NCBI GenBank assembly: GCA_017937025.1 | Contig: JAGBEJ010000002.1 | Coordinates: 124,001-188,000, forward strand | DNA: 64,000 nt | Source: Paludibacteraceae bacterium | GTDB taxonomy: Bacteria > Bacteroidota > Bacteroidia > Bacteroidales > Paludibacteraceae | Direction of reading: 5' to 3' | Shown: piece after piece, positions 35,474 through 44,652 of the stretch | Layout: every line of letters starts with the position of its first letter | Numbering within the stretch: position 1 is the stretch's first letter | Position numbers and translations under genes: made by a program | The notes under the pieces: generated by a model | The model's database searches: none | Seen by the model: only the letters and a program-made list of their open reading frames with translations | What the model was told of the DNA's origin: nothing

Positions 35474-35635
35474 TTATAGTTTGCTTTCTACTGACTCTTC
35501 ACTACCTTTGGTCTCAGAAGACTGGCTGGATGGAAGAGTGGAAAGGGCTGCCGCCACCTCGTTATTTGAGGTCTGTATGAGGAGTTGCCCGTCCTCACGT
35601 TCAGCCTGTCTTTTTAATTTTTCAAGACCTGACTC
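35474..35635 (-). pseudogene. C-terminal fragment of another mobile-element gene
   Basis: About 53 open codons (LEKLKRQAEREDGQLLIQTS ... EESVESKL, stop) without a start. It is hydrophilic, lies in the same orientation as the polyvalent-protein fragment, and is separated from it by ~50 bp. Not recognised. The remaining DNA between 35,186 and 35,770 holds only these fragments and REP copy 3. Confidence 0.35.
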
Positions 35636-35710
35636 TCACAAACACCCCAATTCTGTCCTGAATTGGCGTGATGCCAAATGATAGGTAGAAAAAACATCCA
35701 GATGGGAAAT

Positions 35711-35738
35711 GTAGGGGCGAAACATTTTTCGCCCCTAC
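35711..35738. repeat. REP palindrome copy 3
   Basis: Identical to copy 2 over 28 bp and followed by GTTTTTTTATC, so it can also end plus-strand transcripts. Its left flank (about 35,670-35,710) resembles the RAYT gene just left of copy 2, with an internal deletion of about 20 bp. Confidence 0.9.
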
Positions 35739-35769
35739 GTTTTTTTATCATTGATTTCCTGTGGAAATA

Positions 35770-38700
35770 TTATCTAATCACCACCCTCTGCATAGCGCTA
35801 TTGGCTGAAATCGCAGGGAAATACATTAAATCCATGCGTGCAGGATTCATGGTGTATGACCCACGGAAACGAGGCATGAGCGGAATGGTGAACTTGTGCG
35901 AACCTTGCGAGAGCGAGCGGCAATATATCACGACCTTATCCTTATGGCACTCGCGATACGACTCGCCTGCCGACCACAGCTTGCTGTCGTCCTCGTATGA
36001 ACAGCCGGCTGGTATCGGCACTTCGATGCGGACATACTCAGCCGACGCCTTCAAGTCAACATTCACTATCAATGACGCCTGCTTGCCGACCGTCAATTCC
36101 GGAACAGCCGTCGAGACTGTCGCGTAAGTGAAGTCAGCCTTAGGATTAGCAACCCACGACGACTTGACTACCGACGCAAAAACCGGCGCTTTGCCTTTCT
36201 TGGTCAGCGTTATGCTCTTTCCTGAAACCGGCATAATATACGGGAACGAATCGACACGCGCCTTGGCTGCGCCGCTCACATTGACCACTGCGTATGAGTC
36301 ATCAGGCTGCAGCGACGAGGCAAGATGCCCGAGCACCTTGGCAGAAAGGTAGGTATTGCCCCAGCCATCGACACCCATGCGCTCGTAGAAGCCGTTGCGC
36401 ACCTTGACTGCGCGCGAGTCCGAAGCCGCCGCAAGTATGTCGTAGCCCACGAGCGAGAGCGCCACGTCGTTGCTGTAAGGCAGACGAGCAAGCGACTCCC
36501 TGTCGGTGTATGATGTGAAATACAAGTTGCCGGCGGATGTCTTAGCCATGAACGGCGAAAGCGCCGACAATGAATATGGCTGCGAGCATTGCTGTTTCAG
36601 ACGGACGAACTGGAAAAGCTCCTGTGTGGAGAACGGATAGACCGGACGGCCGTCGGCTTCTCTCTTGGCTATCTTGGCATCTATGGCGCTTATCACCGAA
36701 GCGTAATTCCTGCCCGGAGCAATGCTGTGCGACAGCAACGCAAGCTGAAGCAGTTTCGACGGCGCATAGTCGTAAGTCATTTCCATGGACAGACGCTCCG
36801 ACATATCATCGAACGAGACACGAAGCGGAACATTGTAGCCTAAAGAACGTGCAAGCAGAAGCGCGTCAACGACATGCGACGTAATCCACAGCTCCGTAGA
36901 AGACACATTCCACCAGCCCCAGCCTCCTTCGGCGTTCTGATTCTCCCAAAGCGCCTTTATCAGCTTGCGGACTTCCTTTTTCTCACGGAACTTCGTGTCA
37001 TGCTTGCGGCAGAGCTGGTCTTTAAGCAGATAGGCGTAAAGTCTGGAAGCCAACTGCTCATTGCACATGTACCTGGACTGAGAGAGTTTCTCTATCTCTG
37101 TCTGCACCAGCGGCAGCTCGCCAGAAACGAGCATCAGGTCCGATGCGCCTTGAGGCAGGCTTATGCTTATTGTCGTGTCAGACGAAAGCACAGCGAACTG
37201 TCCTTCGGTCTTCGACATGCCCCTTGGTAACAACGGAATGGTCTTGCGCTCGCCGTCGTAGTAACCGTCGGAAGCACGGTCGAGACGGAACGATGCTGTC
37301 AACGTGTCCGACGTGACTGGAGCTACAATCCTCGCCGAATCGACATAACCGGCACGAGGGCGAAGGCTCACGTTGCGCGAAGCGACATTCACGCTGTCAA
37401 CGGCGAACGACACAGACAAAGCCTCTGCCGACAAGCCTGTAGAGCGAACCGTTCCGATGACGGAAGCCGTGTCGCCCTGAATCATGAAACGAGGCGCAGA
37501 AAACTGTGCCATCAAAGGCTTGTACGAAAGAACATCGCCCTCTGCCACAGCCGAATACTTGTTCGACTCCAAGCCGAGGAAATAGGTCTTCCAGCGTGTG
37601 ACGTCATCGGGGAAAGCCACAGTGAAAGAGGCCTTTCCGTCGGCATCCGTAGTCAGGCTTGGCTGCCAGAAAGCGCAGTCTGAGAAGTTGGAACGTATCG
37701 ATGACGAGGTCTCCGAAGAAACGTAAGCCTCGTTGACGACTGGGTCCTGAGTGTTGTTGCGGTTTGTCGTCACCACAATCACGCCGTTGGCCTTGCCGCG
37801 CGCGCCGTAGATTGAAGGCACACGTCTAAGACGCTCCATCTTCTTGATGCTTGACGCCGGTATGTCGGAAATGTCATCCCTAACCACTCCATCCACCACA
37901 TACAATGGCGACGCCGGAGCTGACGATTCCTGCGAGCCTGCTCCGCGGACGCTGACATTCGCGCCTTCGAAAGGCGAAGGCACGGCTGCCGCCGAGGCAA
38001 CGTCCACATCGCTGTTTCTCAGCGGAGTGAGCATAGAGTAATTATTCCACTTTGGCTCTGCGCCATCCACGAGATAATACGGACGTGAATACTCAGTAAA
38101 ACCGGAATAAGCCGGCGTGAGCGTCACAGAAGTCTCTTCTATAGAATTGCCCGACTTAGGCTCTATGTCGATGGCTATTTCATAAGGACGGAAGTTGTGG
38201 GCCGTGATGACCGCCGCCAGAGAACGCACAGAGTTAGGGACGGTGAATGAGAAGAATCCGGAGAAGTCGGTCTTGGTGGTGAGACGTGTTGAATGGTCGG
38301 TCGTGACCACAACCGTAGCGTCAGCCACAGGAAGTCCCTTGCTGTCTTTCACGAAACATCCGAACTTGTTGCTTGAGACCGACAGCTTCTGCTTTTCCTT
38401 CGACAAGTCGTAAACCTGAAGAGCGGTGCGCGCGAAAGGCTGATTCAATGCACGGAGCATGCTCTGGTAGAAAGACGGATTGCTGACAAGCACCGTCTGG
38501 GCTATCATGTCGAGGAACTCGCCGTAAACATCGGAACGCGACGACGGACGGCACACAAGCACGTTGTCGCTGACATGAGTCGAATAACCCTTGCGGACAG
38601 AGACTGGCACTGTGGCGTATGAATCATCGGCAAACAAAGCATAGATAATGTACTCGCCCTGAGGCAGCCATACCGAGTTGCTGTTGAATATGCCAACAAC

Positions 38701-41700
38701 TGTGGAATCCTGCGTCAATGCTATATAATTAAGGCACTGCGACTTTAATGAATCCGCACTGAATTTATATCGCACCGCCGAGAGGTCAACAAAAGAAAGC
38801 GAATCCTCGACACCGCTGCCAAAGCAAGGATAATCGAATGAAGCGCGGGCGTTGTCGCGCAAACTCATCTTCCTGAGGGCGATGTCATGCTTGAGCTGCG
38901 AGACTGTATAAACACTGTCGGTCACGCCCTGCACTGGCACATGATGAGGGAACGACGTGTACTCCTGATGAGCGGAAATGGTGAATGGCGTTATAGCCAC
39001 TCTCGACGTATCTGTGAAATCGTACTTGTTGTCCGGCAGGAACTCGAACTCATGAACGCTGTTGTCGCACACAAGCGAGACATTGCCGCGAGAGACCGGA
39101 CCAGCGATAACATCGCGGCCGCCGAAACCCGGATTCAAGACCACATCATTCTGGACAACGAAACGGTCGGCGCGCTTGCCGTCTATCGGCATAAGGCACG
39201 AAAGAAGCTGCTCGCGCTCGCTGTCCGACAAAGCTCTCATGCACGAAGCCTTGTTCTCGAACCTATCGGCGTCTATCGAAACGATAAGCTTCTCCCCCGC
39301 CCTGACTTCTACGATGCCGAGGTCGTAAAGATAGTCGGCTGTGCGCACCCATAACTGATGACGTCCGGGAACCACCATCGACGAATACGCGTTGTTATTT
39401 GTCACAAACGAGATATAAACCGGACGATTGTCAACATAAACCACATGCACAGGTATCTGCTGGCCCTTTGAGAACACGAACGGAGCTATCTGAGGGACCG
39501 ACGCCGGCACGCGAGCCTTGTAATAAGGCGTGTCTGGATACATGAAGCGGTAACGCTCTATTGTGTCGAGACGACCGAAGAAGGTCGTATCCAGGCGGTC
39601 CATGTTGAACTCTATGGAATTAGGCAAAACGACCTGACGGAGCTTGTAGTCGAAAGCCTTGCGGCGCTCCGCAAAAGACGGCGTGCCGAACGTAAAGAAA
39701 TCTTCAGGCAACGACGGATGGAACTTGGCTGTCGGAGCGTAGGCGGTTATGTCAACACCTGCGACTGGAGCGCCTTTGCGTGTCGCTGTCACCTCGACAG
39801 TGGATGTCTCGCCAGGGAATACCATCGGCTTCTGCTTTACAGAAAGGCGCAACACATCGTCCGACTCATAGTAAGACGAGAACTCACGGCTCTTGACACG
39901 TCCGCCCCACATGTACTGGAGCGACACGAAGTAATCCTGGTTGAGCTTCTCGCGCAACGAGAAACGGAATTCCTTGCCAGTGCCCTTCTTCACTAATTTC
40001 GAGCCGCAGTAAACGAAATAGTTGAAATTGATGCGTCGCGGATTGGTGGTTGTGAACACAACGGAATTCGGCTTGCGCACCGCAGTGACATAAAGAGAGT
40101 CCGGAGTGTCGTCCATGCCGATGAACTCAGTCTTGTCGCCCACAGTCACCTTGTACTTGTTTATATAAGGGTCCAGCGCTATGGAATAAGGCAGATTGCC
40201 AGACTCCTGCTGGATTAGCTTGCCGTTGCTGTCATAGCCGTAGATATTCGCAAAGCCTGGCTCAGACTTGCCTGCGACAAGATATTCGAAAAGCACCTTG
40301 CCTGATGAAATGGAGCGTTTTATCTGCTCGTCCTTGTAAACGAAAGACACTGTGCGGTTCTCCACAGTGCGCTCGCCATCGGGAGTCAGAAGCGTAACCG
40401 ACAGGTCGTAGCTGAAATTAGCCTTAGGCATCTGCTGCCATGGTATGGCTATGCGCGCAGTGCCGTCGGGAGCGAGAGTCAGCGTGTCGGAATAAAGCCC
40501 CATGACAGGAAAATATGAAAGCCTCTCGAAACTTTTTGAGAAATACGGACGCGAGGCATTGACGATGAGCTTAGCCGATGACAGCGGAAGGTCGTTGCCG
40601 TCCATAGCCGTGGCGTAGGCTATCAAGGAGTCGCCGTAAAGCTGCTTCTCTTCGTCCAGTCGCAGCGAAAGGCTCGACGACTTCAGTTCATAATCCTCAT
40701 ATATAAAGAGATTCTCGTACTTGGCCTTCTGCTTAGGGTCGGTCGCCTTAGCCACCTCAAGAGCAACCGGCTGGTCGAGACGCAACTCAAGCGAATCGTC
40801 AAGCACGAAGCTGCCTGTGTAGAGTCCTGCCGCATAAGGCGAGAGTGTCATCACCTTCTTCTTGGAATCCTGCGACACGAACACGTTCACCGAGTCACGG
40901 ACAAAACGCTTGCGGCTGTCTAAAAGATAGAACTTGAAACGCACGGTATCGTTCGGACGGTACTTGGGTTGCGAAGCCACCGCAAAGAAATACGGCTCAG
41001 CCGTCTTGCCTATCTCCACCGGACGGTAACCGGACTTAGTCGTAATCACTACTACTCCGTTGGCGCCCTTGCTGCCGTACGCGGCTATAGCGTCGTCGCC
41101 CGCAAGCACGTTGATGGAAGTGACCTCCGACGGCGGTATCCGGCTGATATTGGACGATTCCTTGCCGTTGACGATGTACAGCGGCTCGCTCTCAGACTTG
41201 CGCGATGCCGGCGAGTTGCTCAGTTTGTAGTATGCGTCAAGGCCTTCGTAACGAATCAGAAGGAGTCCGTTCTTTGCCTTCGGGAGCGTGTAAAGCTGCA
41301 TTTTCTTGTCGTATTTCAGACGCGCCTTGCCGGCGAAAACCTCAGCCGAAGCTATGTTCTGCCCAAGCGTGTCAAGCACACGGACCATCAGGTCGTTGCC
41401 GTTGTTGAAGACATAAGGGAAGAAATGCTGCACCGTCATCACATCGGCATAAACCTTGTTAGACCTTGTGCGAACCCTTATGTAATGGCCGTTCTGGAGT
41501 TTCGGATCGGCATACAGAGCTGTAAGCACCGAGTCAACTTTCGTATGCAGCAAAGGGTAGATTTTCTGCGGCTTTGGGTCGGCAAAAAACGCCGCTGCCT
41601 CTTCGTTCGATATACTATAATAAAATGTGTACGGCGACTGCGGCACCGACTTGTACAGTTCCTGCGAGCCGGCACACACCGCTGTCAGACACGCTGCGGC

Positions 41701-41733
41701 AAGCATCAGGCTCTTTCCTATGTTGAGTTTCAT
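35770..41733 (-). CDS. Giant alpha-2-macroglobulin-like protein with two SusC-plug-like segments
   Basis: A 1,987-aa exported protein from ATG 41,733 (signal peptide MKLNIGKSLMLAAACLTAVC). Residues about 183-234 read like the TonB-receptor plug of SusC proteins (PLYIVNGKESSNI ... AIAAYGSKGANGVVVITTK). MG-type domains follow, including YRPNDTVRFKFYLLDSRK. A second plug-like segment at about 1,270-1,325 reads PLYVVDGVVRDDI ... YGARGKANGVIVVTT. The alpha-2-macroglobulin region follows (FWQPSLTTDADGKASFTVAF), with a Cys-Asn-Glu-Gln thioester motif at Cys1557 and the GGWGWW signature. Bacterial relatives trap proteases in the periplasm. The plug-like inserts lack a barrel and may serve another binding role. 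The gene appears to be transcribed singly. A TATGTTTG box lies at 41,765-41,772. Confidence 0.88.
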   Translation of the reverse strand: MKLNIGKSLMLAAACLTAVCAGSQELYKSVPQSPYTFYYSISNEEAAAFFADPKPQKIYPLLHTKVDSVLTALYADPKLQNGHYIRVRTRSNKVYADVMTVQHFFPYVFNNGNDLMVRVLDTLGQNIASAEVFAGKARLKYDKKMQLYTLPKAKNGLLLIRYEGLDAYYKLSNSPASRKSESEPLYIVNGKESSNISRIPPSEVTSINVLAGDDAIAAYGSKGANGVVVITTKSGYRPVEIGKTAEPYFFAVASQPKYRPNDTVRFKFYLLDSRKRFVRDSVNVFVSQDSKKKVMTLSPYAAGLYTGSFVLDDSLELRLDQPVALEVAKATDPKQKAKYENLFIYEDYELKSSSLSLRLDEEKQLYGDSLIAYATAMDGNDLPLSSAKLIVNASRPYFSKSFERLSYFPVMGLYSDTLTLAPDGTARIAIPWQQMPKANFSYDLSVTLLTPDGERTVENRTVSFVYKDEQIKRSISSGKVLFEYLVAGKSEPGFANIYGYDSNGKLIQQESGNLPYSIALDPYINKYKVTVGDKTEFIGMDDTPDSLYVTAVRKPNSVVFTTTNPRRINFNYFVYCGSKLVKKGTGKEFRFSLREKLNQDYFVSLQYMWGGRVKSREFSSYYESDDVLRLSVKQKPMVFPGETSTVEVTATRKGAPVAGVDITAYAPTAKFHPSLPEDFFTFGTPSFAERRKAFDYKLRQVVLPNSIEFNMDRLDTTFFGRLDTIERYRFMYPDTPYYKARVPASVPQIAPFVFSKGQQIPVHVVYVDNRPVYISFVTNNNAYSSMVVPGRHQLWVRTADYLYDLGIVEVRAGEKLIVSIDADRFENKASCMRALSDSEREQLLSCLMPIDGKRADRFVVQNDVVLNPGFGGRDVIAGPVSRGNVSLVCDNSVHEFEFLPDNKYDFTDTSRVAITPFTISAHQEYTSFPHHVPVQGVTDSVYTVSQLKHDIALRKMSLRDNARASFDYPCFGSGVEDSLSFVDLSAVRYKFSADSLKSQCLNYIALTQDSTVVGIFNSNSVWLPQGEYIIYALFADDSYATVPVSVRKGYSTHVSDNVLVCRPSSRSDVYGEFLDMIAQTVLVSNPSFYQSMLRALNQPFARTALQVYDLSKEKQKLSVSSNKFGCFVKDSKGLPVADATVVVTTDHSTRLTTKTDFSGFFSFTVPNSVRSLAAVITAHNFRPYEIAIDIEPKSGNSIEETSVTLTPAYSGFTEYSRPYYLVDGAEPKWNNYSMLTPLRNSDVDVASAAAVPSPFEGANVSVRGAGSQESSAPASPLYVVDGVVRDDISDIPASSIKKMERLRRVPSIYGARGKANGVIVVTTNRNNTQDPVVNEAYVSSETSSSIRSNFSDCAFWQPSLTTDADGKASFTVAFPDDVTRWKTYFLGLESNKYSAVAEGDVLSYKPLMAQFSAPRFMIQGDTASVIGTVRSTGLSAEALSVSFAVDSVNVASRNVSLRPRAGYVDSARIVAPVTSDTLTASFRLDRASDGYYDGERKTIPLLPRGMSKTEGQFAVLSSDTTISISLPQGASDLMLVSGELPLVQTEIEKLSQSRYMCNEQLASRLYAYLLKDQLCRKHDTKFREKKEVRKLIKALWENQNAEGGWGWWNVSSTELWITSHVVDALLLARSLGYNVPLRVSFDDMSERLSMEMTYDYAPSKLLQLALLSHSIAPGRNYASVISAIDAKIAKREADGRPVYPFSTQELFQFVRLKQQCSQPYSLSALSPFMAKTSAGNLYFTSYTDRESLARLPYSNDVALSLVGYDILAAASDSRAVKVRNGFYERMGVDGWGNTYLSAKVLGHLASSLQPDDSYAVVNVSGAAKARVDSFPYIMPVSGKSITLTKKGKAPVFASVVKSSWVANPKADFTYATVSTAVPELTVGKQASLIVNVDLKASAEYVRIEVPIPAGCSYEDDSKLWSAGESYRECHKDKVVIYCRSLSQGSHKFTIPLMPRFRGSYTMNPARMDLMYFPAISANSAMQRVVIR

Positions 41734-41820
41734 GATTATCGTTTGTAAAATCAACTGCAATCTACAAACATAAGGATTTTTGGCGGTATTATAACGATGA
41801 TTTCGGTTGAAACAGCAATA

Positions 41821-41852
41821 AAAAAGGCACCGCTTTTTTGTCGCGATGCCTT
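41821..41852 (-). terminator. Terminator after pdxT
   Basis: On the minus strand AAGGCATCGC-GACAAAAAA-GCGGTGCC followed by TTTTTT, about 45-75 bp after the pdxT stop and before the macroglobulin promoter. Confidence 0.75.
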
Positions 41853-41898
41853 CATTATTAACAGATTTCCATCGTTCCCTGTTCGGGATTCCGAAAGA

Positions 41899-42453
41899 CT
41901 ATATGGATTTGGCTGACACGATGTCGAGGAAATACTCGTGGATGCGGCTGTCGTCGTTCAGTTCCGGATGGAAAGCCGTCACAAGCTGCGCGCCCTGACG
42001 TGCCGCCACCACTCTGCCATCGACTGTGGCAAGCACCTCCACGCCGTCGCCGTGCTCCGCTATGTACGGCGCACGAATGAACGTCATGGGCACACGTCCG
42101 ATGCCTTTGAATTCGTCATCGGTGTAGAAGCTGCCCAGCTGTCGGCCGTAAGCGTTTCTCAGCGCAGTGATGTTCATCGTTGAGAGGTGCTCCTTGTCCA
42201 GCATTATCAGTCCGGCGCAAGTGCCGAAGACCGGCAGTCCGCCAAGTATCTCGTCGCGAATCGGGTCCCACAGCTCTTCGTCGCGCATAATGCGTGTCAT
42301 GGCCGTGCTTTCGCCGCCTGGTATCACCAGACCGTCCTTCTCCTGAGCCCAGTCCTGCTTGTTGCGCACCAGGAATGTCTCCGCGCCAAGCTTGCGAAGC
42401 GCAGTCTCGTGCTCCGCGAATGCTCCTTGCAATGCCAATATCGCTATCTTCAT
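41899..42453 (-). CDS. pdxT: Pyridoxal 5'-phosphate synthase glutaminase subunit
   Basis: A 184-aa class I glutamine amidotransferase. Motifs: KIAILALQGAFAEHE at the start, GLVIPGGESTAM, the nucleophile in VFGTCAGLIML, and the His-Glu pair in TAFHPEL. It releases ammonia from glutamine and passes it to PdxS for PLP synthesis. It begins directly after the pdxS stop (no gap). Full family length. The pair is divergent from a ThiD-like/AraC gene that may regulate it. Confidence 0.96.
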   Translation of the reverse strand: MKIAILALQGAFAEHETALRKLGAETFLVRNKQDWAQEKDGLVIPGGESTAMTRIMRDEELWDPIRDEILGGLPVFGTCAGLIMLDKEHLSTMNITALRNAYGRQLGSFYTDDEFKGIGRVPMTFIRAPYIAEHGDGVEVLATVDGRVVAARQGAQLVTAFHPELNDDSRIHEYFLDIVSAKSI

Positions 42454-43326
42454 TTACTTTCCTCTTTCTGCCATCAGCAGCTGAATCTCGCTCTCGTTGA
42501 TGCCGACCATCGCCTCGCCGAGGTCCTCGCTCAACTCCGCCAACACTGATGGATTGTTGTAGTTTGTTACCGCTTTCACTATCGCCTGAGCGCGCTTCAC
42601 AGGATCGCCGCTCTTGAATATGCCGCTGCCTACGAACACGCCTTCCGCGCCAAGCTGCATCATCAGAGCCGCATCGGCAGGCGTAGCCACGCCTCCGGCC
42701 GCGAAGTTCACAACTGGCAGCTTGCCGTTGTCATGCACATAGCTCACGAGTTCGTATGGCACACGCAGCTGCTTTGCCGCCTCATAAAGCTCGTCCTCGC
42801 TAAGCGATGTCAGTCGGCGGATTTCGCTCTGCATCATGCGCATGTGGCGCACGGCTTGTATCACATCGCCGGTTCCAGGCTCGCCTTTTGTGCGTATCAT
42901 GGTCGCGCCTTCGTTGATACGGCGCAGCGCCTCGCCCAGGTCCTTGGCTCCGCACACGAACGGCACGTTAAACTTGCGCTTGTCGATGTGGTACACGTCA
43001 TCGGCTGGACTCAGCACCTCGCTCTCGTCAATATAGTCGATGCTTATGGCCTCAAGTATCTGCGCCTCAGCGAAATGACCGATACGGCACTTTGCCATCA
43101 CTGGTATTGACACGGCCTCCTGTATGCCTTTTATCATCTTAGGGTCGCTCATGCGCGACACTCCGCCCGCCGCACGTATGTCTGCCGGTATGCGCTCCAG
43201 CGCCATGACTGCGCACGCGCCTGCCTTCTCTGCTATTCTCGCTTGTTCTGGTGTGGTAACATCCATTATCACTCCGCCCTTCAGCATCTGAGCCAAGTTG
43301 CGGTTCAATGTACTTCTGTCTGACAT
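42454..43326 (-). CDS. pdxS: Pyridoxal 5'-phosphate synthase lyase subunit
   Basis: A 290-aa TIM-barrel enzyme of full family length. It contains the early strand [20 protein letters not shown], the [14 protein letters not shown] loop, the catalytic lysine region [22 protein letters not shown] and [15 protein letters not shown] near the C-terminus. It condenses ribose 5-phosphate, glyceraldehyde 3-phosphate and ammonia into PLP. It is first in a two-gene operon with pdxT. A GACCTTTG box close to the -7 consensus lies about 40 bp upstream on this strand. Confidence 0.96.
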   Translation of the reverse strand: MSDRSTLNRNLAQMLKGGVIMDVTTPEQARIAEKAGACAVMALERIPADIRAAGGVSRMSDPKMIKGIQEAVSIPVMAKCRIGHFAEAQILEAISIDYIDESEVLSPADDVYHIDKRKFNVPFVCGAKDLGEALRRINEGATMIRTKGEPGTGDVIQAVRHMRMMQSEIRRLTSLSEDELYEAAKQLRVPYELVSYVHDNGKLPVVNFAAGGVATPADAALMMQLGAEGVFVGSGIFKSGDPVKRAQAIVKAVTNYNNPSVLAELSEDLGEAMVGINESEIQLLMAERGK

Positions 43327-43492
43327 GTTCTTTTTCGTTTTTTTGTTGTTTTACGCCGCAAAGGTCTGCATATCGTTTCCTCGCATGAATTATCTGTTCC
43401 CGTTTTGATAAAAACTACTGAGAAAATAACCAATCCATTGTCTAATCGGGAAATATTTTTGTCATTTTGAGAATACATAGTTTGTTCTTATT

Positions 43493-44593
43493 ATGCAAAA
43501 AGACTATCATTGCACCATGAAAGGACTGACACCAATTCTCACAATAACCGGTTCCGACAACACCGGCGGCACAGGCATACAGCGCGACATAAAGACCATA
43601 ACGGCTCTTGGCGGCCATGCCGAGACTGCCATCACGTCCATCACGGTGCAGAACGACAACGGCATCGAGCATATAATCGACCTGTCGCCTGAAATCGTGG
43701 CTGGACAGACGAGAGCCATATTGTACACTTGCTTCCCGAAGGCTGTGAAGGTGGGCATGGTGAGAAACGAGGAGACCGTGTCAGCCGTAAGAAACGAGAT
43801 TATCGGATGCCGGAACATTGTGACCGCGCCTAAAATTCTGTCGTCCAAAGGCGAAAGGCTTATGGACGTGGAAGCGACCGAGGCGTGGAAGAAACTCCTG
43901 ATTCCCATATCAAGCCTCCTGTTCATAAAATGCGAGGACGCCGAGTTTTTCATCGGACGTAAAATCAACACCAGCGAAGACATGGTCTATGCGGCCGTGT
44001 CACTATGCGCACTGGGAGCTAAAGCCGTGCTGTTAAGAGGAGGCATCATGCAGGACGGAATGATTACCGCCTTGCTCTACTGCGACGGCAAGAAGTCGTT
44101 CTTCACATCGCACAACACTGACGGATGGCTCATGCACGGAGTCAGCGGAGCCATGTCAACAGCCATAACCACCAGACTCGCCATGGGCGACGACGTGGAA
44201 AGCGCCGTGGCCGCAGCCCACACCTATATGCACAGCCAAATCATATACGCGACTAACGACAACAGAGAACTCAGGCCTGCGGATATATACAACTCGTTTC
44301 TCAACCTCATCGCAGAGAACTACAAGGATGCGCACGACGTCGCATTCTATGCCGACAGGCTGGCCATCAGCACCAGATACCTCTCGCAAGTGACCGACAA
44401 GGTCGTGGGCGTCACCCCGAAGCAGACAATTTCGAATTACATAATGAAGGAGGCTATGTCGATGCTCGAGACCTCGCGACTGCCGATACAAGCCATATCG
44501 GACTCGCTGGGATTCTCGTCGCAAGCACAGTTCTGCAAATTCTTCATCAAGCAGAAAGGCATGTCGCCGAGCAAGTTCAGAAGCACCATATAA
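43493..44593 (+). CDS. ThiD-like kinase-fold domain fused to AraC DNA-binding domain, probable PdxST regulator
   Basis: A 366-aa fusion. Residues about 12-260 match the HMP/pyridoxine kinase (ThiD) fold: ILTITGSDNTGGTGIQRDIK and AITSITVQN are kept. The anion-hole/catalytic loop, GTGCTLS in active enzymes, reads MHGVSGAMSTAI here, so the catalytic Cys/Asp position is changed. Residues about 265-366 form an AraC-type pair of helix-turn-helices (LAISTRYLSQVTDKVVG, then SDSLGFSSQAQFCKFFIKQK). The likely role is a ligand sensor binding HMP or a B6 vitamer and controlling the divergent pdxST operon 166 bp away. A start at 43,517 is possible. A TATTTTTG box lies at 43,454-43,461. Confidence 0.88.
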   Translation: MQKDYHCTMKGLTPILTITGSDNTGGTGIQRDIKTITALGGHAETAITSITVQNDNGIEHIIDLSPEIVAGQTRAILYTCFPKAVKVGMVRNEETVSAVRNEIIGCRNIVTAPKILSSKGERLMDVEATEAWKKLLIPISSLLFIKCEDAEFFIGRKINTSEDMVYAAVSLCALGAKAVLLRGGIMQDGMITALLYCDGKKSFFTSHNTDGWLMHGVSGAMSTAITTRLAMGDDVESAVAAAHTYMHSQIIYATNDNRELRPADIYNSFLNLIAENYKDAHDVAFYADRLAISTRYLSQVTDKVVGVTPKQTISNYIMKEAMSMLETSRLPIQAISDSLGFSSQAQFCKFFIKQKGMSPSKFRSTI

Positions 44594-44597
44594 AAAG

Positions 44598-44632
44598 GAA
44601 AAGGCACCGTTCTTCACGATGCCCTTTCTTAA
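44598..44632. terminator. Convergent terminator between regulator and SDR gene
   Basis: GGCACCGTTCTTCACGATGCC folds with one mismatch and is flanked by A-rich and T-rich tracts on its two sides. It lies between two convergent stops. Confidence 0.5.
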
Positions 44633-44652
44633 AATTCCGTTTTGCGTAACCG

